The notes beneath the pieces are model-generated. The model did not search any database. It had not been told where the DNA came from and saw only the letters and a program-made list of their open reading frames with translations. Shown here in pieces: positions 51,111 to 60,439 of a stretch of DNA of 64,000 bases. Positions within the stretch are counted from its first letter, which is position 1, and each line of letters starts with the position of its first letter. Made by a program: the position numbers and the translations under genes. Where the stretch lies: positions 9,005,434 to 9,069,433 of the forward strand of contig CM037883.1 of assembly GCA_021292165.1 (NCBI GenBank). Direction: 5' to 3'. The stretch is from Shinisaurus crocodilurus (taxonomy: Eukaryota > Chordata > Lepidosauria > Squamata > Shinisauridae).

Positions 51111-51435
51111 AGTTCAGAAGGTGACAGGCAGCCCCATGAGGCTGTTCCCAAACTTGAGCTCAACATTTGGGAAAGTGCAGATTTCAGAGCACAACTGACT
51201 TCTGGTTCATGCTTTGGTTCAGGGCATGCAGATTAGAGATGTTCACATCAAAAAGCTAACTGAAGAAATTACTCTCCATCCCTACTGGGTAGCATCATAC
51301 ATTGGCCCCACCAGCTATTTTATCAAATGGGTGTGAAAATGTGAGTTACTGCCAGAGTTGGTCACCTTCTTCAGATTCCCCCCTCCACAACAGAAGTACC
51401 TGTGCCTTTAATAGACATCCTGTCCTAAGACCAAA
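51111..51435. other. No recognised feature
   Basis: Unassigned spacer with a TAGGGATG-like scrap near 51.23-51.29 kb. Confidence 0.35.
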
Positions 51436-51972
51436 ATGAGAGAACATTTTCTGTGTCCCACCTAGGTATGGCTGATAACAAGGATAGGACCTTCTCAGTT
51501 GCTGCATCAATGTTATAGAATGCCTTGCTCGTTGCTCTGCGAAGTTGGTAAAGACATGTTTATTCCAGAAGACTTTTGCCTGTGAAGTATCTGCTGTTTG
51601 ATGTAAAGGTCATGTTTCATCTGGGCTCTCTGCTTAAGCTGTATTTTCAGGGGAGACTGGTGACTCCTATTTTGGTGGGGCTCCTTTTCCATTGCCGGTT
51701 TTGCAACGTTTTATTTGGAGCTTCATGGGAGCTATCCATGGTGCTGAACTCCACTCCCAAAATAGGTTCACCAGCATGGAACACCGTGGATAGCTTCTAC
51801 GAAGCCCCCAATAAAAGCTGAAAACCCTGCAATGGGAAAGGACCCCCACCAAAATAGGAGTCACCAGCCTCCCCTGTATATTTTGAATGTGTTTTCTTGT
51901 GTTTAAAAAGTATTTTATGACACCATTATTGTAAGCCACCATGCGCAGCACTAGAGGGGTGGGATAGAAATC
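51436..51972 (+). pseudogene. L2-type LINE 3' end split by a palindromic MITE
   Basis: Codons near 51490-51550 give RTFSVAASML, a stop, then NALLVALRS, matching the L2-type APxLWNxLPxxLR signature with one stop. The 3' region follows and is interrupted by the MITE at 51648. It resumes with 'gtaagccaccatgcgcagca' and 'ggtgggatagaaat' before a (GA)n tract. Confidence 0.75.
51640..51884. mobile_element. 229-bp palindromic hAT-type MITE with near-exact 8-bp duplication
   Basis: The body 51648-51876 starts CAGGGGAGACTGGTGACTCC and ends GGAGTCACCAGCCTCCCCTG, with inverted arms continuing for about 100 bp. Flanks TGTATTTT and TATATTTT match at seven of eight positions. A second copy of the family is at 61.69 kb. 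It lies inside the L2 tail, so it is younger than that insertion. Confidence 0.87.
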
Positions 51973-51976
51973 TCTG

Positions 51977-51978
<2 letters not shown>

Positions 51979-52009
<31 letters not shown>
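51979..52009. repeat. (GA)n microsatellite
   Basis: About fifteen GA units after the L2-type tail; probably its expanded 3' end. Confidence 0.95.
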
Positions 52010-52011
<2 letters not shown>

Positions 52012-52134
52012 GGAAAGCTACATTGTCCATTTTGGCCAGTCAACCAACTGCCAAAGGCACAGGGAAAAAAAGAGAAGATCCTGTATGGATCATCATTATT
52101 TTGATGGTGCTGCTGATGTTGCCAAGAATGGAGG
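52010..52134. other. No recognised feature
   Basis: Short unassigned spacer. Confidence 0.35.
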
Positions 52135-52402
52135 GGACACAATAGCTCAGTGGGGGAGGGGCCGTGTGAGGTATGGGCCCAGCGGGGGAAGTGCCATGGC
52201 TCAGTGATAGAACGCATGTAGAACATGAGGCCTTGTAGAACGCAAGGTCTCACGTTCAATCTCCAGTGTCTCCAAGTGGATCTGGAAGAACTTGCCCGCC
52301 CAAAATCTCAGAAAGCAGCTGCCAGTCAGTGTCGACCATACTGGGCTAGATGGACCAAGGGTCTGACTCAGTACCAGGCAGCTTCCTACGTTCCTAATAA
52401 TG
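52135..52402 (+). mobile_element. tRNA-derived SINE (non-Sauria), well preserved, with a doubled head
   Basis: Box A 'tggctcagtgatagaacg' at 52198 and box B 'acgttcaatctcc' at 52252 have tRNA-like spacing. The body continues 'gtctccaagtggatctgg', 'ctgggctagatggaccaagg' and 'ggcagcttcctacgttc'. A partial extra head (aatagctcagtggggg) lies just upstream at 52141. It resembles an Ala-type tRNA but lacks a tRNA 3' half. Confidence 0.85.
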
Positions 52403-53454
52403 TGCAAGACACTTTACGGTAGGCAACGCACAGCCTGTGGGCCACATGTGCCCCCCCACCTTTCCCCATCCCCATTTTTTTTTCTGGAAAAAGTGCCATC
52501 GGTAGCCACTTAAGAGTGTGAAAAGGGTAAGCTTGGCTTGGAAACAAACCAAATTTAACTACTGTAGCACTCTGAAGCACTACAAAGTGGTTTGCCATTG
52601 AATTTTGGTGGCAAACTGGTGACGATTTCATTCCCCCCCCCTTCTGGCTGCCCTTCAGCACCTCACAGACTGCAGACCATAATGGGGGGCTGAGAGGATA
52701 ATAATGGCTAGACCTTCAGTAGTGGACCACCCCAGTTTTATAGAGGAACAAAGAAAGAGAGAACCCACTCCAAAAAAACTGTGTTTTCATATCAAGCCAG
52801 CACCAAGCTAAGAAAAGCAGTTTTGCAAACACAAGAAGTTCATAGAGGCAATGATGGGCAGCGGTCTGCCTGTGTTTGACTTGGTAGGTCACACAAATTG
52901 GGCTAGCCAGACATCATCTGTTGTAAAAGACAGTTATCATTCTAGGTTTGAAGCGCGCGCGCACACACACACACACACACATACTTCCACGGCAAAGTTA
53001 AGGTGATAAACCCAATCACTTGTGTTGTCTTTCCACAGTAAGCCTTCATGTGCTGTGGGGGAGATTTATGAACATATTACTCCAAATCCCCTCTTGTTAC
53101 TGGCAGCAGCGATGACGGTAGGTTGTTGCAAAGTAATATCCAAGTTATAAACAGTGTAAGAACCTGAAGCAATATGTTTTATATGAGTATTGATTATCCA
53201 ATGTACTTAGCTTAAAAAGAAGGGGAGATAAGACTTTTTATTTCTAAATATCAAATGGTCAAATCAGCTGCGGTGAGCCTGGTATGATTGCTTTGACTTT
53301 TACTTAAATGACATTTAAGGTTACTGCCTAGAATACAAGGAAATTGTGTTTCTTCTAAGGTCAGACCCAGAAAAGATATAAATACTTGAGACTAAGGCAG
53401 TCTGCTATCACTGAGATAAAGAGACATATCTTATTCTTCAGGCTCACCATTCTA
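52403..53454. other. Unassigned with small simple repeats
   Basis: C7-C8 runs near 52450 and 52635, and (GC)n(AC)n at 52954-52980. No gene or shared repeat recognised. 53.1-53.4 kb is AT-rich and repeat-free. Confidence 0.4.
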
Positions 53455-53880
53455 CTCAGAGCCAGTGCCAGGTTTTTGAGGGCCCTTGGGCAAGACAACC
53501 TCAATGGACCACGTCCTCCAGGGAGTCTACTTTCTCACCACCATGGTCACCAGCTGCTCTTGCTCCTCATCCTCTCTCTCATCATGGCTACCACTTGCTT
53601 GTTTGACAGGCAGAGAACCAGTGAGGAAGAAGGCAGTGGCATCTATAGCTCTTTCTTCTCACCACCATTGTCTCAGATAGAGCAAAGGGCAGGAAATAAA
53701 TCAGGCTGCGATGGTGAAGGAGGAGCTCCAGGGGGGCTCTTGTCAGTAGGCCCTGCTGGGGTGTGGTCCTTCAGCAGGTGCCCAACCAGGCCTACACTTG
53801 TCACTGGTGCCGGTCCTCTCCATGCTGGGAATAGCTCTACCTATTGAATTTGGCTGGTGCAGATGGGTGAGAATTATGTT
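53455..53880 (-). repeat. Composite MITE family with the same nested element, inverted
   Basis: In reverse complement: 'attctcacccatctgcacca', 'caataggtagagctattccc', 'gagaggacc', then the insertion (gtgacaagtgtaggcctg to cctggcactggctctg). It matches 46.53-46.92 kb in order. The part beyond the insertion is missing. Confidence 0.7.
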
Positions 53881-53912
53881 CTGGTTCATTTGCCACCTTT
53901 CTTTTCTGAAAG

Positions 53913-55116
53913 GACACTGTGACGACACAGCCCTTACACTTTAGGACCACTGGTAGGGATGTGCCCGAGCAGCCCGATGGAAATGAGTGAAGCCAGAACT
54001 GGGCCTTCTCGTGTCCGCGCGGGCTCTCAGCCACCCGCACGGGCTTTACCTGCAGGCTCTCAGCAGAGCGGAGAGCCTGTCTTGCTGTCCGCTGGTCCCG
54101 TCGCGTCACTTCTGGCGCGGCGGAAGTGACGCGATCCCTGTTGCCCTGGTTCCCCCCGCCAAAACTGAGCACGGGCGGGGTCCAGCCTGGATGGAGGACT
54201 CAACGGAGCAGCGACGGTAGCAGCGGCGGAGGCAGAGGTGGCAGCAGCAGTGCGCAGGACCAGGTAGAATGGCGGCGAGGGGGCGGGGGGGCGGGGGGCA
54301 GGGGCGGCGGGGGGGTCCTGCAGCGGTGGCAGCAGCAGTGGGGGGGCGGGTGGTCCTCCGGCAGTGGTGGCTCGAGTGGTGCGGAGAACACTCCACGCTG
54401 CTCTGAAGAGCGAGATCGGGCCGCCGCCACCGTGGAGGTCCGAGCCGCGGAGAACTTCGGGCCCAGGTAGGGCCGGAAGTACATCCCTAACCAGGCACAT
54501 AAACCCTTCTCAGGGTAAGCACCAAAACTTAAAAACCTGAGGGGAGGGTCAAATGAAACCTTTCCCCTACCAATGAGGGAAAAGATTAATACAGGTTATT
54601 AAGGATCTATTTTAAATTTATGATACTGTGGGTACAAAGGTGTGTGTGTGTAGATTTAAAAGTAATGCAGGTTAATAACACCAAGCTGACACGTAGGATT
54701 TGGGTAGCAAACAAAATAAAAATAAGTTTATTTTAATTCTCAAAATCTTAGTTCCAGAAAATAACTTTATACCTGCCTGGCTACACCAAACACTTTGTAA
54801 TTAACCTAAGTCCCTATAACTCTAAATACTTTCACTCCTCAGACAAGCACTGATTTCTCTCAAAACTCCTGACAGACAAGACAAGACAAGACACGAATAA
54901 CTCAACTAACCTAACTCCCACCACACACCCTCAACACACTCCCATAACACACTACCTCTGACATCACTGAAACACTCCCTATATACTCCTCCTCCCACAC
55001 TTTCCAAGACATCACAAACCACACCCACTCAGTTCAACATTCTATACGCACTAAACATACTAATGCAGACATACGGTACACCAGGGAACTGAATTGTAGG
55101 GTTACGCCACAGACAC
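53913..55116 (-). mobile_element. Solo LTR, family 1 copy B, with 5-bp duplication GACAC, split by a CpG-rich element
   Basis: The LTR (53918-55111) reads on the minus strand from TGTGGCGTAACCC to GTGTCGTCACA between exact GACAC duplications (53913-53917 and 55112-55116). The TATA box and the leader-like 'ttatagggacttaggttaat' match copies A and C. A polyadenylation signal (AATAAA on the minus strand, 54727-54732) is intact here. The CpG-rich element splits it near its 3' end. Without that insert it is about 650 bp. Confidence 0.88.
53954..54489 (+). mobile_element. CpG-rich hAT-like element, copy nested in LTR B
   Basis: Starts TAGGGATGTGCCCGAGC and ends GGAAGTACATCCCTA, 536 bp. It carries the ETS/CRE-like palindrome (gcgtcacttctggcgcggcg then gaagtgacgcg, about 54104-54134) and a CGG/GGC-rich stretch as in the 17.4-kb copy. 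CTGG before and CCAG after may extend the inverted ends; no clean host duplication was found. Five overlapping open frames of up to 146 codons arise from stop-poor GC-rich sequence. Confidence 0.8.
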
Positions 55117-55252
55117 CTATACCATTAGCATTTATAGGGCAATGCAGAAATTCTATCCACTAAGATTCCATTGTATCCAGCCCAGCCCAGGGAAAGCTTG
55201 TGATGCAGAAACTCTTGTTAAAGGTATAGGAACCCTCCATTTATAGATTATT
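55117..55252. other. No recognised feature
   Basis: Short unassigned spacer between the LTR and a SINE. Confidence 0.35.
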
Positions 55253-55420
55253 GATTTCATAGATAGAGTTGGAAGGAGCCTACAAGGCTATCGAGTCCAA
55301 CCCCCTGCTCAATGCAGGAAACTAAAGGAGGGCGTCTCCCATCCAAGTAATAACCAGGCCTGACCCTGCTTAGCTTTCCACGCTCAGACAAGCTGAGCCA
55401 GCGTGAGCCACAGGCCTGTA
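55253..55420 (-). mobile_element. 5S-derived SINE with CR1-like tail
   Basis: 'gagttggaaggagcctacaa', 'gtctcccatccaagtaataa', 'gaccctgcttagctttccac' and 'ccagcgtgagccacaggcct'. Minus-strand boxes A and C of 5S are intact. Confidence 0.82.
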
Positions 55421-56130
55421 CACTTAGAATCCCAATAGAACAGAAATGGCCATCCTTTGGGCATTAGGGCTTTAACCTTTCACAGCAGTGAAGAAGAGGG
55501 GAATGGAGTATGGAGTTCATACTATTGAGGTTTTTCAGGGCTAGTATGACTTTAATCAAAACTTCCTGTTTACAGGTCCAGACTATTTCATAGCTTCATG
55601 TTCAGTCCTACTGAAGGATAGTGGTGAGTTTCCCCTTAATTAGAACTTACATAATTTGTCAGCTTCTGTTCCCCAGCACATCATTCAGTGGGACTTGACT
55701 TGCTCCTAAGCCACCGTGTATAAGATTGCACCCTAAAAGCCTGTTATCCTAAATGTACTTACGATGGAGTAAGCCCCATTGAACACACTGAGACTTACTT
55801 CCAAGTAAACATGTATAGGACTATGTTATGAAGCCAACATTTCCACATGCAGTTATTTGGGAGTTACAGCCATAGAACTTAGTAGGACTTATTTCCAAGT
55901 AAGCATGCATGACAGGGTTGTAAGCAAGAGTTAATTTGTGCCAGGACTGATCAGTCGGGTTGCCCATTGACAAGAAACAACAAGAACAACAGATAAGCAG
56001 GTTGTGTTTCCAGAGATAGAGATCAGGTTGTATTCCAGAAAGGCTCAAGCCCCAGCACCTCATTGTCTGCTGCAAATTAAGTTATGGCTGCACTTAAGAC
56101 TCCTGACTTAGTTTGTTTCTGTATTAAAAT
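55421..56130. repeat. Two Harbinger-type MITE remnants in unassigned DNA
   Basis: 55742-55827 (cgatggagtaagccccattg, acttccaagtaaacatgtat) and 55868-55925 (gtaggacttatttccaagta) are adjacent pieces of the Harbinger-type MITE in the same orientation. The rest is unassigned. Confidence 0.55.
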
Positions 56131-56390
56131 CTTATTTATTTATTTATTTATTTATCTATCTATCATTACATTCATATCCTACTCCCCCCCCCTGTAACGA
56201 ACCCAAGGCAACTTACATAGTCCTCCTCCTCTCCATTTTATCCTCACAACAACCCTGTGAGGTAGTTCTTCAGGCTTAGAGTCAGTGACTGGCCAAAGTC
56301 ACCCAGTGAGCTTCATGGCCAAACGGGGACTAGAACCCGGATCTCCCAAATCCCAGTCCAACACTCTAACCACTGCACCACACTGGCTGT
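56131..56390 (-). mobile_element. Sauria SINE
   Basis: A (TTTA)n tail, then 'catatcctactcccccccc', 'caaccctgtgaggtagttct', 'gtcactgactggcc'-like, box B 'ctagaacccgga' in reverse and 'ccactgcaccacactggct'. Full length. Confidence 0.9.
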
Positions 56391-57292
56391 CAACACCACA
56401 CTACTACACCATCTTGGCTCCATCCAATGTCAGTTTGTGTCCTTGTAGCCATCCACCCATACACGTGCGATGCAACTCTTGAAGATATTGCCAAGATATC
56501 ATGGCACAACCTTTCTTGGGACAATGTGCTTATATGATCACTAATAGCAAAGCCTGGGCCTGCCAATTTTCTACCCGCACCCTGCTCCACTTTAATTAGG
56601 AACATGATAGACCTCCAGAGGTTTTGGACTACAACTCCCAGCATTCCGGACCGTAGGCTGTACTGGCTAGGGCAGCTGGGAGTTGAAGTTCAAAGCATCT
56701 GGTGGGCATCAGGTTGGGGAAGTCTGTTTTAGATGAACTTGCTCTGCCTCTAGAGACCTCCTCCTTCAAAACCTCCGCCAATGTACTATTTAAAATCTCC
56801 ATGAGTCGCACAGTGCATGTACAGGTGGTGTGCTACAAAGACTCAAACCTGCATTGGATGGAGAGTCAGATAGTGGAGCATTGTTAATTATACTTTTTTT
56901 CTTTCTTTATGAGAACATCAGGTAAATCTGGAGAAGCTGGTAGAGCTGGCATTAGCTTGCAACAGGAAATAACGATAATGAGCTGATTTCAATTAAAAGC
57001 CATGTAAGCTACTGACAACTTTCCCCCCTCCCCCATTAAATGGGGTATTAGCCTCATTACCTGCTTAACGCAGTTTGTTTTCTTTTAAAATATGTTCACA
57101 TACTGATCTGTTTAAACCAGGGCAAGTTTCCAGTAGCTCGTACATTGTCCCTGTATCACACCAGGAAATATATATGATTACTAGTATAGGCCCTGACTTT
57201 CTCTCATATTTCTTATTTGCAGGAGCAAAGTCCCATTGAACACATTGATTAGATGTGTATAGGACTGCACTGTTACTGGACTGGTGACCTGT
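56391..57292. repeat. hAT MITE half at 56608-56722; candidate conserved element 56880-57020
   Basis: 'gttttggactacaactccca' and 'tgggagttgaagttcaaagc' are arms of a palindromic MITE related to those at 8.3 and 26.7 kb. 56880-57020 (cattagcttgcaacaggaaa, gagctgatttcaattaaaag) is repeat-free and conserved-element-like. No exon recognised. Confidence 0.4.
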
Positions 57293-57660
57293 ACTGGATG
57301 ATGGTTGGGTGGATGCAATGCAGAGGTAGAGCAGAGCACTTGCTTACATTCATGAGTTCCCAGGCTCAGTTTTTTGAAATCTCCGAATAAAGGATTATGT
57401 AACATAAGGATGCTGGATCCATGCTGGACCAAGCCAAAGGCTTATCTAGTCCAGAATATTTCCCCCCAACAATGGCCAGTCATATGCCTCGTGGGAAGCC
57501 CACAAGCAGGACATGAGGATCATTACCCTCTTCCCCTGTTAGTCCCCAGAAACCGGTAGTTTAGAAGCACACTGCCTCTGAACCAGGAGGTAGCTGGCAT
57601 ATAGCCATCATGACAAGTAGCCATTTGTACCCTTATCCTCCATGATAGTAAGTCTCATAG
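57293..57660. mobile_element. tRNA-SINE head and CR1-type fragment (minus)
   Basis: 57293-57370 has 'gaggtagagcagagcacttg' and 'gagttcccaggctcag', an eroded tRNA-like head. 57398-57650 ('catgctggaccaagccaaag', 'ttatctagtccagaata', 'ccacaagcaggacatgagga') is the reverse of a CR1 3' region. Confidence 0.65.
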
Positions 57661-57822
57661 ATTTTCTCATAGATCATAGAGTTGGAAGGGGCCTACAAGG
57701 CCATCGAGTCCAACCCCCTGCTCAATGCAGGAAACTAGAGGAGGGGTCTCCCATCCAAGTAACAACCAGGCCTGACCCTGCTTAGCTTTCCACACTCAGA
57801 CAAGCTGAGCCAGCATGAGTCT
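57652..57822 (-). mobile_element. 5S-derived SINE with CR1-like tail
   Basis: 'ggcctacaaggccatcgagt', 'gtctcccatccaagtaacaa', 'ccctgcttagctttccacac'. Same layout as the 55.3-kb copy. Confidence 0.82.
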
Positions 57823-57982
57823 GTTGATGTCCAGAGATAAGAGCTCCTCATACATGCTATTTTGTCTCCATATCAGCCATGGGAGCAGCTGTAGTTCACT
57901 GAAAAATCACTTGCTTTGTATGGAGAAGCTCACACAGATTCCATCTCCGAGAGCCCCAGTTAAATAATCTCAGACAATAGGG
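57823..57982. other. Eroded tRNA-SINE head
   Basis: 'agcagctgtagttcactgaa' and 'cttgctttgtatggagaagc' suggest a tRNA-derived SINE head. Weak. Confidence 0.3.
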
Positions 57983-58572
57983 CTGTGTTTTATGTGTTTT
58001 ATAATTTCTTGATCTTTATACATTCTCTTTAATACTTCTGTTGGTCACCCACTCAGTCCATGAAATTTGTAACATCCTGTGATGAATCCACATTTCAAAT
58101 GCTTTTATCTTTTTTATGGTAGTCCTTGTTAAAGTCCACGGTTCCATGCCATACAGTAGAACCGAAAATACATAACACCAGTGTAATGCACATTCTCAAG
58201 GCTAATTTTAAGTTTTTGTTACATATTAAATTTTTCATCTTTAAAAAAAGCTACTCTGGGCCATCTCTATCTAACCTTTATTGCATTATTAGGATCCCAT
58301 TCAACCAAACACATAAAACACAGAAGACTAGAATATTTTGGTCATATGATGAGAAATGAAAAATATAGACTGTTGCAGGCAGCTGATTATGCAAGGGAAA
58401 ATAAATGGGAAAAGAAGTGTAGGAAGAAGAAGAAGATCTTGGCTGAAAAACCTTAAAGAATGGTTTGGGGGCAACACAACATCATTGTTTAGAGCAGCCA
58501 TATCTATAGACTGTTTAGTCATGATGTCCAACCTCCGGGAGGAGGAGGAGGAGGAGAGGAGGAGGAGGAGGC
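57983..58572. pseudogene. LINE C-terminal fragment with inverted 5' segment (twin priming)
   Basis: The minus strand from about 58300 to 57983 encodes FLKMKNLICNKNLKLALRMC, then, after frameshifts, AFEMWIHHRMLQISWTEWVT and ENVYKDQEIIKHIKH. The plus strand from 58307 onward encodes KHIKHRRLEYFGHMMRNEKY, then, one frameshift later, QLIMQGKINGKRSVGRRRRS and WLKNLKEWFG. These are consecutive parts of one RTE/BovB-like non-LTR protein, now in opposite orientations. They share the 17-mer aaacacataaaacacag at the join (57983-57999 inverted; 58307-58323). A (GGA)n tract ends the copy. The clade is probable, not certain. Confidence 0.82.
58541..58572. repeat. (GGA)n microsatellite
   Basis: About ten GGA/GGAGA units at the 3' end of the LINE fragment, possibly its expanded tail. 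Confidence 0.85.
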
Positions 58573-58644
58573 GGTGGCGGCAGGGCTGGGAAAGGCCTGT
58601 ACCCAAGAACCTAGAGGGCTGCTACCAGTCAAGTCACTGGGCTA

Positions 58645-58795
58645 CATAAGAACATAGGAACATAAGAAGAGCCATGCTGGATCAGACCAAGGGTCTATCT
58701 AGTCCAGCATTCTGTTCACACAGTGGCGAAATAGCTGCCCACAGGATCCCACAAGCAGGCTCTATGCAGCATAAGGCAGCTTCATATGCTCTCTT
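58645..58795 (-). mobile_element. CR1 LINE 3' end
   Basis: 'acataagaacataggaacat', 'gctggatcagaccaagggtc', 'tagtccagcattctgttcac' and 'ccacaagcaggctctatgc' in reverse orientation. Confidence 0.82.
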
Positions 58796-59217
58796 TTTGT
58801 GTGTGATGTGTGGAAAAAGATCCCATCGCTTTTAAAAGTATCTTAAACACTGTGAAGATGGGCGGAAATTGCTCTACATCTACATTAAGAGGATGTTGTA
58901 AAGAGGCTTTTATGGATTTAAATTCAAACCTGAGTACTCTTAAGAATGCTTCAAATTTGATTACTCTACATTTAAGTGTTGAAGAACCAGCTGCAAGCAA
59001 CAAGAAGAGAGCCCTTGGTTTGCCAAAAAAAGAACGACCAGTGATATACACCGTAATCTTATCTTACCCTAACCTGCACTATGCTTGCATAGTTCTTTTT
59101 CTATGATTCAAGTACTTTTACAGTTTAACTGGGCATTTGGCACTCTACTTTGCTGTCAAGAGCTGTCCATTAATTTCTGAAAAGTTTGGAAATCAGCCAG
59201 TTATTTTTATGCAATAA
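58796..59217. other. Unassigned; 98-codon open frame of unknown nature
   Basis: A plus-strand frame at 58810-59106 (MEKDPIAFKSILNTVKMGGN...) lacks low-complexity runs and does not overlap a recognised repeat. I do not recognise its family. No splice context was found. It could be a scrap of an unrecognised mobile element, a retrogene piece or chance. Confidence 0.25.
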
Positions 59218-59358
59218 AAATGGGTGGGTTAGGATTTTAACATTTTATACGGCTTTAAGTGTATTTTAATCTGTTTTGTTTTGTTGTATGTTGTACATCG
59301 CCCAGAGTGGCTGGGTACTGGCTAGATGGGTGATTTAAAAATAAATAAATAAATACGA
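59218..59358 (+). mobile_element. L2-type LINE tail
   Basis: 'tgggtgggttaggatttta', 'gtacatcgcccagagtggct', 'ggctagatgggtgatttaaa' and (AAAT)n. Confidence 0.78.
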
Positions 59359-59639
59359 CAACAACAACTTCCATTTAGGCTTTGCTCCATGTGTCAACTA
59401 CAAGCCACTGCCTATCTGCTCAGTTGAGAGAAAAGGATCTCCACTACTCTGATCATTCAGAAGCTCTGGACTGCCTTCCATGGCTGATGAGGTGAGTTCA
59501 GCTTGCTTGGTAGGCTGTTGAGTTACATGGGTCTGTTCAAAAGTGCACTTCCATGCAGCTTTCTAACATGGGCTTTCTATGAGGAGCAGGATGTAAATAG
59601 AATGAAATAAATACATCAAACGACCATCAATCAGGGATG
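59359..59639. other. No recognised feature
   Basis: Unassigned spacer between LINE tails. Confidence 0.35.
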
Positions 59640-59770
59640 ATGTAATATTGGGTTTGCGGAATTGGCAGGGGGTTGGACCCAATGGTCTTTGGAGATCTCT
59701 TCCAGCACTATGATTCTAAAAGTAAGGGCCCCACTTCACTCCTGTACTCTACTATTCTATAATTCTATGA
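59640..59770 (+). mobile_element. CR1 LINE tail
   Basis: 'ttggcagggggttggaccca', 'atggtctttggagatctctt', 'ccagcactatgattcta' and a second 'ctattctataattctatga' end at 59751-59770. Confidence 0.75.
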
Positions 59771-59799
59771 ACCTGCAGATTGCCATCTTGCAACAAGCA

Positions 59800-60155
59800 G
59801 AAGTGAGTTGGGGGGTGGCACCCAATTTATGGAATGATCTCCCCACCTGGTATTTGGGAGGTGCAAAATATATCATGCTCTAGGTGCCAATTAAAGATCA
59901 ATTTCTTTACCCAGGCCTTCCCTGAGTGAATGTGCTGCCCATTATGTTTGTAATTATTGTGTTGTATTGGTTTTAATTGATTTTAATGTTTTTATTTATG
60001 TATTTAGCATAAATGCTAAATAAGTGTTTTAGCAATTCTGATGTATTTTAATGTTATGCTAATGTATATTGTAATGTATTTTGTGAGTGACCGATTTAGA
60101 GCTATTTCTAAATGTGTTCAGTGGTATATAAATCTATTCAATAAATAAACAAAGT
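59800..60155 (+). pseudogene. L2-type LINE 3' end, longer-tailed variant
   Basis: Codons near 59815 give GVAPNLWNDLP, the L2-type signature. They are followed by 'ccaggccttccctgagtgaa', an A/T-rich 3' UTR and 'gtatataaatctattcaata' with an AATAAA tail. The tail differs from the short L2-type tails elsewhere, so it is a second L2-type subfamily. Confidence 0.72.
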
Positions 60156-60439
60156 AGTGACAAGAACTACATTGCAAAATTCTGACATAGGCAAAATCTG
60201 CAGAATAACTGTGTTCCAGCCTGCACATTATTCCAGGAGCTGCACATTTGGTCAGCTTGAATCAGAACACGCAAGGAACAAATACCTTACGCATCCCCAA
60301 GTTATGCCTGGGCTCTCCATAAATAATCAAGATGCACACCCTGTCTTTAATATCACCACCTGTGAATGGGTTAGAGATATTGAGAGGGCATTTTGACTCA
60401 GTTTTAGAGGGTTGCTTTCCCCCAATGTTGTTTAAAGTG
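60156..60439. other. No recognised feature
   Basis: Unassigned DNA before the Tc1 remnant. Its left terminal inverted repeat could not be placed. Confidence 0.35.

Noticed and set aside
50684..51236. Open frames of 160 and 166 codons on opposite strands near 50.7-51.2 kb
   Set aside because: They overlap antisense within a GC-rich MITE present three times in the window and contain no recognisable domain.
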